This document shows, one piece after another, positions 6,282-10,300 of a DNA stretch of 10,300 nt (position 1 is its first letter; each line of letters begins with the position of its first letter). Origin of the DNA: CAZBGL01 sp964491375 (lineage in GTDB: Bacteria; Desulfobacterota; Deferrisomatia; Deferrisomatales; Deferrisomataceae); the NCBI GenBank assembly GCA_964491375.1, contig CAZBGL010000022.1:1-10300 (forward strand), in the 5' to 3' direction. A program made the position numbers and the translations under genes. The notes beneath the pieces were generated by a model. It did not search any database. It was not told the DNA's origin and saw only the letters and a program-made list of their open reading frames with translations.

Positions 6282-6332
6282 TGGCATCGGTTTGCGGAGG
6301 CCGTCACCCGAGGAGGCGGGAAGGAGACGTCC

Positions 6333-6704
6333 ATGGAACGGGATCGCACCGAGAGGGCGCAGCGTGAACGCCGGAGGGACCCGCGCTACGACCGGAGCGT
6401 GCCGCTGCGCATGGGGCACGAGGGACAGGGGCTGCGGGCCGAGTCCATCAACATCTCCACCCGGGGACTGTACTGCAAGGTGGGCCGGTTCGTGCCGGCG
6501 TTCTCCAAGCTCCGGGTCGCCCTGGATCTTCCGTTCCCCGGGGGGGACCACCGGACCGTGGAATGCGACGGGGTGGTGGTCCGGGTGGAGCCGGAGCAGG
6601 AGATGCCGGGGGTGCACGAGTACCGGCTGGCCATCTACTTCCTGAACCTCGATCAGCCCGGGGCCCGGGTGATCGAGGAGTTCCTGGTGGCCACCCAGAA
6701 CTGA
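6333..6704 (+). CDS. PilZ-domain protein, candidate c-di-GMP receptor
   Basis: A protein of 123 residues with one PilZ domain. The c-di-GMP binding signature is present: R-x3-R (Arg14 and Arg18 in RRDPR) followed by the NxSxxG motif (Asn40, Ser42, Gly45 in NISTRG). The body is beta-rich, and the C terminus is probably helical (about 108-121). Such single-domain proteins usually bind cyclic di-GMP and act on motility, adhesion or secretion partners; no partner is visible here. The ATG has GAAGGAGA seven bases upstream. It lies 51 bases after mqnC and may be cotranscribed, but a functional link with menaquinone is not indicated. It converges with the next gene, nine bases away. Confidence 0.88.
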   Translation: MERDRTERAQRERRRDPRYDRSVPLRMGHEGQGLRAESINISTRGLYCKVGRFVPAFSKLRVALDLPFPGGDHRTVECDGVVVRVEPEQEMPGVHEYRLAIYFLNLDQPGARVIEEFLVATQN

Positions 6705-6713
6705 CCCGGATCC

Positions 6714-7166
6714 TCAGCGCCCGTCCAGGATCCTCCGGATCTCCTCCTCCAGGATCTTCCCGGGCACGTACCCTTCGTGGCGGGCCAGGGGGGTTCCGTC
6801 CCGGCCGATGATCAACAGGGTGGGCAGGGCCACCACCCGAAAGACCTGTTTCACTCCCATGTCACCCCTGTACACGGGATAGGGCACCGGGTTCTTCTTC
6901 AGGAACCGTTCGGCGGCGTCGGTCCGGGTGTCCAGGCTGATGCCCAGCACCTCGACCCCCTGGTCCTTGTACCTCCGGTACAGGTCCGCGAGCTCCGGCA
7001 TGGCCCATCGGCAGGGCGGGCACCAGCTGGCCCAGAAGTCCACCAGGACCACCTTCCCCCTGCGCTGGGCCAGTTGGCGGTCGAGACAGGCCACGTCGCA
7101 CACCTCCAGCGCGGCCGCCCAATCCGCCCCGAGCATCGCGACGAGCACGACGAGAACGATTCGCAT
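6714..7166 (-). CDS. TlpA/ResA-like periplasmic thioredoxin
   Basis: A thioredoxin-fold protein of 150 residues. It has a short N-terminal hydrophobic segment (about residues 3-19) that looks like a signal peptide with likely cleavage after AAA. The active site is W48-C49-P-P-C52 in FWASWCPPC, and the cis-proline is Pro115 in ALPTLLIIG. This pattern fits TlpA/ResA thiol-disulfide proteins that reduce extracytoplasmic disulfides, often for cytochrome c maturation. The start is the ATG at 7166, with AGGAG about eight bases upstream; an ATG at 7196 would add ten polar residues before the signal. An extra Cys pair, Cys23 and Cys27, lies near the mature N terminus. It follows the hydrolase gene by 26 bases, so the two form an operon. 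Confidence 0.88.
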   Translation of the reverse strand: MRIVLVVLVAMLGADWAAALEVCDVACLDRQLAQRRGKVVLVDFWASWCPPCRWAMPELADLYRRYKDQGVEVLGISLDTRTDAAERFLKKNPVPYPVYRGDMGVKQVFRVVALPTLLIIGRDGTPLARHEGYVPGKILEEEIRRILDGR

Positions 7167-7192
7167 GTGGCTCTCCTGGGAAGGGTAGGTCG

Positions 7193-8059
7193 TCAAAGCC
7201 TACCTCCGGACTCCGAGTTGTCCAGTCCCGGGCCGGCCGAAAGGCGTTCCAGGAAGCGTCTCCACGCCTCCCAGTACGCCTCACCCCCCACAAAAGCCGG
7301 ATCGTCGTGGCCGGCCCCGGTCACGGTGCGGAACGCCTTGGGGGCCTCGCAGGCGTCGTAAAGGCGCCAGCCCATCCCGATGGGCACCACCCGGTCCTGG
7401 TCGCCGTGCAGGAACAGTACGGGGCTGCGCACACGGCGGATGCGCTCCAGGTTGTCCCACCGGCCGGCCAGCCGCCTCCGGAAAGGCCACGAGAGCAGCG
7501 GGTAGTGAAGGCGGGCCATGTCCTCCAGACTCGTGAAGGGTGCCTCGAGCACGAGCCCGGCCGGTGGATCTTCCGCCGCAGAGGCCAGGGCCACGGCCGC
7601 GCCCAGGCTCCGGCCGAACAGAACGAGCCCTCGCCGGTCCCATCCCCTCGCGGCGGCCAGGGCGCGCACCCCCCGGGCATCCTCCAGAAGACCTCGGTCG
7701 GACGGCCGGCCGGAACTCAGTCCGTACCCGCGGTAGTCGAACGCGAACAGGGCCACTCCGAGCCGGTCGTGGAGACGCCGCAGGAGGTCCACCCGGTCGG
7801 AGAGGTTGCCGGCGTTCCCGTGGAACAACACCACCACCGGGTTCGCGCTTCCGGTGCCCGGGATCCACCAGCCGTGCAGCTCCACGCCGTCGGCTGCCGG
7901 GAAGCGCACCTCTTCGTAGACCATTCCCACGGTTCCGGGGGTGGTGCCCGGCGAACGCCTGGGTTGATAAACGAACGCGTCGATCCAGCGGGAGCAACCC
8001 GAGAGCGTCATCACGGTGAGCGCGGCCACGACGGCCGCCACGCCACGGAGGCACGCCAT
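7193..8059 (-). CDS. Lipoprotein alpha/beta hydrolase
   Basis: A protein of 288 residues. An N-terminal signal ends in a lipobox, LSGC with Cys22, so the mature protein is probably a lipid-anchored envelope protein. The fold is that of YfhR/BEM46-type alpha/beta hydrolases: oxyanion region FHGNAGN (79-85), FDYRGYG (107-113), nucleophile elbow GRSLG with Ser151, acid D222 in HGDQD, and His251 in GAGHDD. The substrate is unknown; esters are likely. I chose the ATG at 8059 because the lipobox then sits where expected; the frame stays open to an ATG at 8194, which would bury the signal. The best purine run, AAGGAG, is about 15 bases away, so the start is not certain. Confidence 0.85.
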   Translation of the reverse strand: MACLRGVAAVVAALTVMTLSGCSRWIDAFVYQPRRSPGTTPGTVGMVYEEVRFPAADGVELHGWWIPGTGSANPVVVLFHGNAGNLSDRVDLLRRLHDRLGVALFAFDYRGYGLSSGRPSDRGLLEDARGVRALAAARGWDRRGLVLFGRSLGAAVALASAAEDPPAGLVLEAPFTSLEDMARLHYPLLSWPFRRRLAGRWDNLERIRRVRSPVLFLHGDQDRVVPIGMGWRLYDACEAPKAFRTVTGAGHDDPAFVGGEAYWEAWRRFLERLSAGPGLDNSESGGRL

Positions 8060-8192
8060 GGAGGGCCTGAGTTTCTCCTTGAGACCGAAGGGAACAAAAC
8101 GGACAAAAGGCGCCGATCCCGTTGTGCCGGGCCGCGCGGGTGGACTAGCATAGACGTTTCGCCCTTTGCTGCAAACGGTGGATTCGGACGTC
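8060..8192. promoter_or_regulatory. Divergent intergenic region, promoters presumed
   Basis: This gap of 133 bases separates the leftward hydrolase operon from the rightward SNF2 gene, so promoters in both directions are expected. For the rightward gene the best candidate is TTGTGC (8122-8127) and TAGCAT (8146-8151) with an 18-base spacer, which is only a fair match. The run of A and C at 8094-8107 is the most AT-rich part. I see no clear operator or terminator. Confidence 0.3.
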
Positions 8193-10300
8193 ATGGCCGA
8201 GTGGGTCGATCCCCGTCACGTTCTGGACAGCTTGGTGCGCAAGGCTCTGCCTTCGGAGGCCGCCCGCGTGCCGGGAGTCCGGGTGGACGGGTTTTCCGTG
8301 GAGCAGGGCCCCGACTGGATCCATCTGAACGCCGTGGCACGGGATCCCGCCGGTTCCGGATGGCCGGTGCGCGTGCGCGTGGACCCCACCCGCGTGGAGG
8401 GACGGTGCGGGTGCGGGGCGCCGGCCTGGCCCTGCCGGCACGTGTTGCGCCTCGTGGGGCGGTGGGTGGACGGAGCGGGCCAGGGGGAGTCCGGGGAGGT
8501 CGCGGACGCCGGCTGGCGGCCCCTTCTCCAAGAGTTGACCGGCGGACGGGATGCACCCCGCACCGGCGAGGAGGTCCTGGTCCACTGGGTGGAGCGGGTG
8601 CCCGAGCCCGCGGGCCCGTGCGGGCTGATCCTTTCGTGGCGGGTCCACCGGTTCCGGGAGGGCATGCCCGGACCCGGGCGGCGGGTGGGATGGCGCACCC
8701 TGGTCGAGGCCGGCCACCCCGCTGCGGACGAAGGGGACCGGGCCGTGGCGGCGGCGGTGCGCCTGGCCGTGGAGCAAGGGGGCCGGGTCCTTCCGGCAGG
8801 GGTGCGGGTGCCGGCTTCGGGGGTGGACCCCGTGCTGCGGGCCCTTTCCCAGGCGCGGTTCGTGTACGAGCGGACCACTCGGCGGCCCGTGAGGTTCGAC
8901 CTGAATCCGGTGCGCCCGGTCGTGGAGGCGGTGCCGGCGGCGGCGGGGCTCCGGCTCCGGCTCCGGTGGACCGAGCCCTGCGGGGAACCCTGGGATCCTG
9001 ACGAGGGGGTTCGCGTGGTGGGGGAGGGGCCCGCGTGGGTGTGGGCGTCGGGACCGGTGGTCCGGCCCGTGCTGTCCGTTCGGGGCGGCCGGGCCCTGGC
9101 GCGCCTGGCCGCCGGAGGGGTGGAGGTTCCGGATGCGGAGGTGCCCGCGTTCCTCGGGGTGTCGGTGCCCGAGCTGGAGGCCGGGGGGGTCTCCGTGGAT
9201 ATCCAGGCCCTCAGGAACCGGAACCTCGTCCTGGAACCCCGGCCCGTGCCCCGGCTGTATCTGTCGGAGGCGGCCGGAGAGTTGCTCGTTCGGCTCCACT
9301 TCCGCTACGGGGACGTTGAGGTGGCAGCGGACAACCCCGAGCCCACCGTGCGGGTGCCCGCAGGGGGCCGCCGTGCGTACCTCCAACGCGACATGGAGGC
9401 CGAGTTTCGTGCCGCCCGTCAGCTCCAGGCGGCCGGCCTGGAGCCGGCGGAACCCGGCCTGTTCGTCCTCCGCGGGGAAGAAGCCCTGGAGTTCCTCCAC
9501 GAGCGGCTCCCGGCCCTGGCGCGGCGCTGGGAGGTGTTGGGCGAGGAAAACCTGGTCCGGTACCGGGTGGCCCGTCGGCCGGTAGCCCTGAGGGTGAGGC
9601 TCCGGTCTGGGGTGGACTGGCTCGATCTGTCCGTGGAGGCGCGCGCCGGCGAGGCACCCGTCCCGGTGGAGCGGGTGCTGGCGGCGTTGCGCCGGGGCGG
9701 CCGCTACGTCCGGCTGGACGACGGATCCTACGCCCGGCTCGCCCGGTCGTGGGCCGAGCGGCTCGCCGCCGCCCTCGAGGACGTGGGCCTCCGTCAGGGA
9801 CGGGCCAGGGTTCCGGTGCGCATGGCCCCGGTGGTGGAGGAGATCCTCGAGGTCTTCCCGGATGCCGAGTGGGAAGACGGAAAGGGCTGGAAGGAGCGCG
9901 CCGAGGCGCTGCGGCGGGTGCCGGCCCTGTCCCCTCCGGCGGGGTTCCGGGGAACGCTCCGGCCGTACCAGCTCCACGGGTACGCCTGGTTGCGACACCT
10001 GGGGAGCATGGGATGCGGGGCGGTGCTCGCCGATGACATGGGCCTGGGAAAGACCGTGCAGGCGCTGGCCGTGCTGCTGGCCGAGAAGGACGAGCCGGGA
10101 GGGCGGCCGAACCTGGTCGTGGCCCCGACCTCGGTGGTGCCCAACTGGGAGCAGGAGGCCCGGCGGTTCGCCCCGCAGTTGGGGGTGCTCCGGTACCATG
10201 GTGCCGACCGGCCCCAGGAGGCGGGCCACCTGGCGGACCACGACCTCGTGATCACCAGCTACGCCCTGCTGCGCCGGGACCTGGAGATCCTTGCCGCGGT
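8193..10300 (+). CDS. SWIM zinc-finger SNF2-family ATPase, 5' part
   Basis: An open frame of 702 codons without a stop, cut by the right edge. Near the N terminus is a SWIM zinc finger, C-x-C-x6-C-x-H (Cys72, Cys74, Cys81, His83). A long, poorly conserved GC-rich middle follows. The SNF2 ATPase core then begins: LRPYQLHGYAWL, the Walker A loop DDMGLGKT (614-621), VVAPTSVVPNW, and DLVITSYALLRRD close to the edge. The DExx box and the second helicase lobe lie beyond the window. Relatives of this HepA-like group translocate on double-stranded DNA to remodel protein complexes; the role of this one is unknown. The ATG at 8193 has only a weak ribosome site; an in-frame GTG at 8178 is possible. Confidence 0.88.
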   Translation, partial: MAEWVDPRHVLDSLVRKALPSEAARVPGVRVDGFSVEQGPDWIHLNAVARDPAGSGWPVRVRVDPTRVEGRCGCGAPAWPCRHVLRLVGRWVDGAGQGESGEVADAGWRPLLQELTGGRDAPRTGEEVLVHWVERVPEPAGPCGLILSWRVHRFREGMPGPGRRVGWRTLVEAGHPAADEGDRAVAAAVRLAVEQGGRVLPAGVRVPASGVDPVLRALSQARFVYERTTRRPVRFDLNPVRPVVEAVPAAAGLRLRLRWTEPCGEPWDPDEGVRVVGEGPAWVWASGPVVRPVLSVRGGRALARLAAGGVEVPDAEVPAFLGVSVPELEAGGVSVDIQALRNRNLVLEPRPVPRLYLSEAAGELLVRLHFRYGDVEVAADNPEPTVRVPAGGRRAYLQRDMEAEFRAARQLQAAGLEPAEPGLFVLRGEEALEFLHERLPALARRWEVLGEENLVRYRVARRPVALRVRLRSGVDWLDLSVEARAGEAPVPVERVLAALRRGGRYVRLDDGSYARLARSWAERLAAALEDVGLRQGRARVPVRMAPVVEEILEVFPDAEWEDGKGWKERAEALRRVPALSPPAGFRGTLRPYQLHGYAWLRHLGSMGCGAVLADDMGLGKTVQALAVLLAEKDEPGGRPNLVVAPTSVVPNWEQEARRFAPQLGVLRYHGADRPQEAGHLADHDLVITSYALLRRDLEILAA

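Noticed and set aside
8060..8194. ATG at 8194 as the start of the hydrolase
   Set aside because: It would put 45 polar residues before a clear lipoprotein signal and would overlap the divergent SNF2 start.
8145..10241. A 698-codon minus-strand frame opposite the SNF2 gene
   Set aside because: It is a shadow frame: Pro/His/Arg-rich with no motif, while the plus frame shows a SWIM finger and SNF2 motifs.

Overview
This is a GC-rich bacterial window. It suggests an anaerobic or microaerophilic Gram-negative, possibly of the Desulfobacterota/deltaproteobacterial group. The lifestyle reading rests on futalosine-pathway menaquinone genes, an ElyC-type envelope protein, a lipoprotein signal, a periplasmic TlpA-like thiol protein, a PilZ protein and a DUF3553 protein. 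The taxon is an inference from gene content and composition; there is no rRNA or other marker gene.

Layout. Positions 1-600 hold no credible gene. They are a mosaic of degenerate GC-rich repeats; part of the same family recurs inverted at 2393-2672. Between about 600 and 840 the minus strand carries an unexpected small unit. It has a TTGACA/TATTCC promoter with a GAAC-N4-GTTC dyad inside it, a possible 27-codon peptide with a WWCW cluster, and two tandem intrinsic terminators. It resembles an orphan attenuator/leader RNA or a small RNA. From 919 a plus-strand cluster encodes a DUF3553 protein, a PPC/DUF296 protein and an ElyC/YdcF-family membrane protein. The inverted repeat copy then separates this cluster from a GNAT acetyltransferase (2703-3152).

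The centre is a tight menaquinone operon: a UbiA-type prenyltransferase (likely mqnP), mqnE and mqnC, each joined by a 4-base GTGA overlap, followed by a PilZ-domain protein. MqnE and MqnC are radical SAM enzymes that act early and at the cyclisation step of the futalosine route. The prenyltransferase attaches the lipid tail later. mqnA, mqnB and mqnD are not in the window.

The right side has a minus-strand pair: a lipoprotein alpha/beta hydrolase followed 26 bases later by a TlpA/ResA-like thioredoxin. This pair is convergent with the PilZ gene. Divergent from it is the 5' part of a SWIM zinc-finger SNF2-family ATPase that runs off the right edge before the DExx motif.

The protein-coding genes are mostly recognisable families. 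The least explained parts are the repeat family and the minus-strand leader/terminator unit at 616-840.
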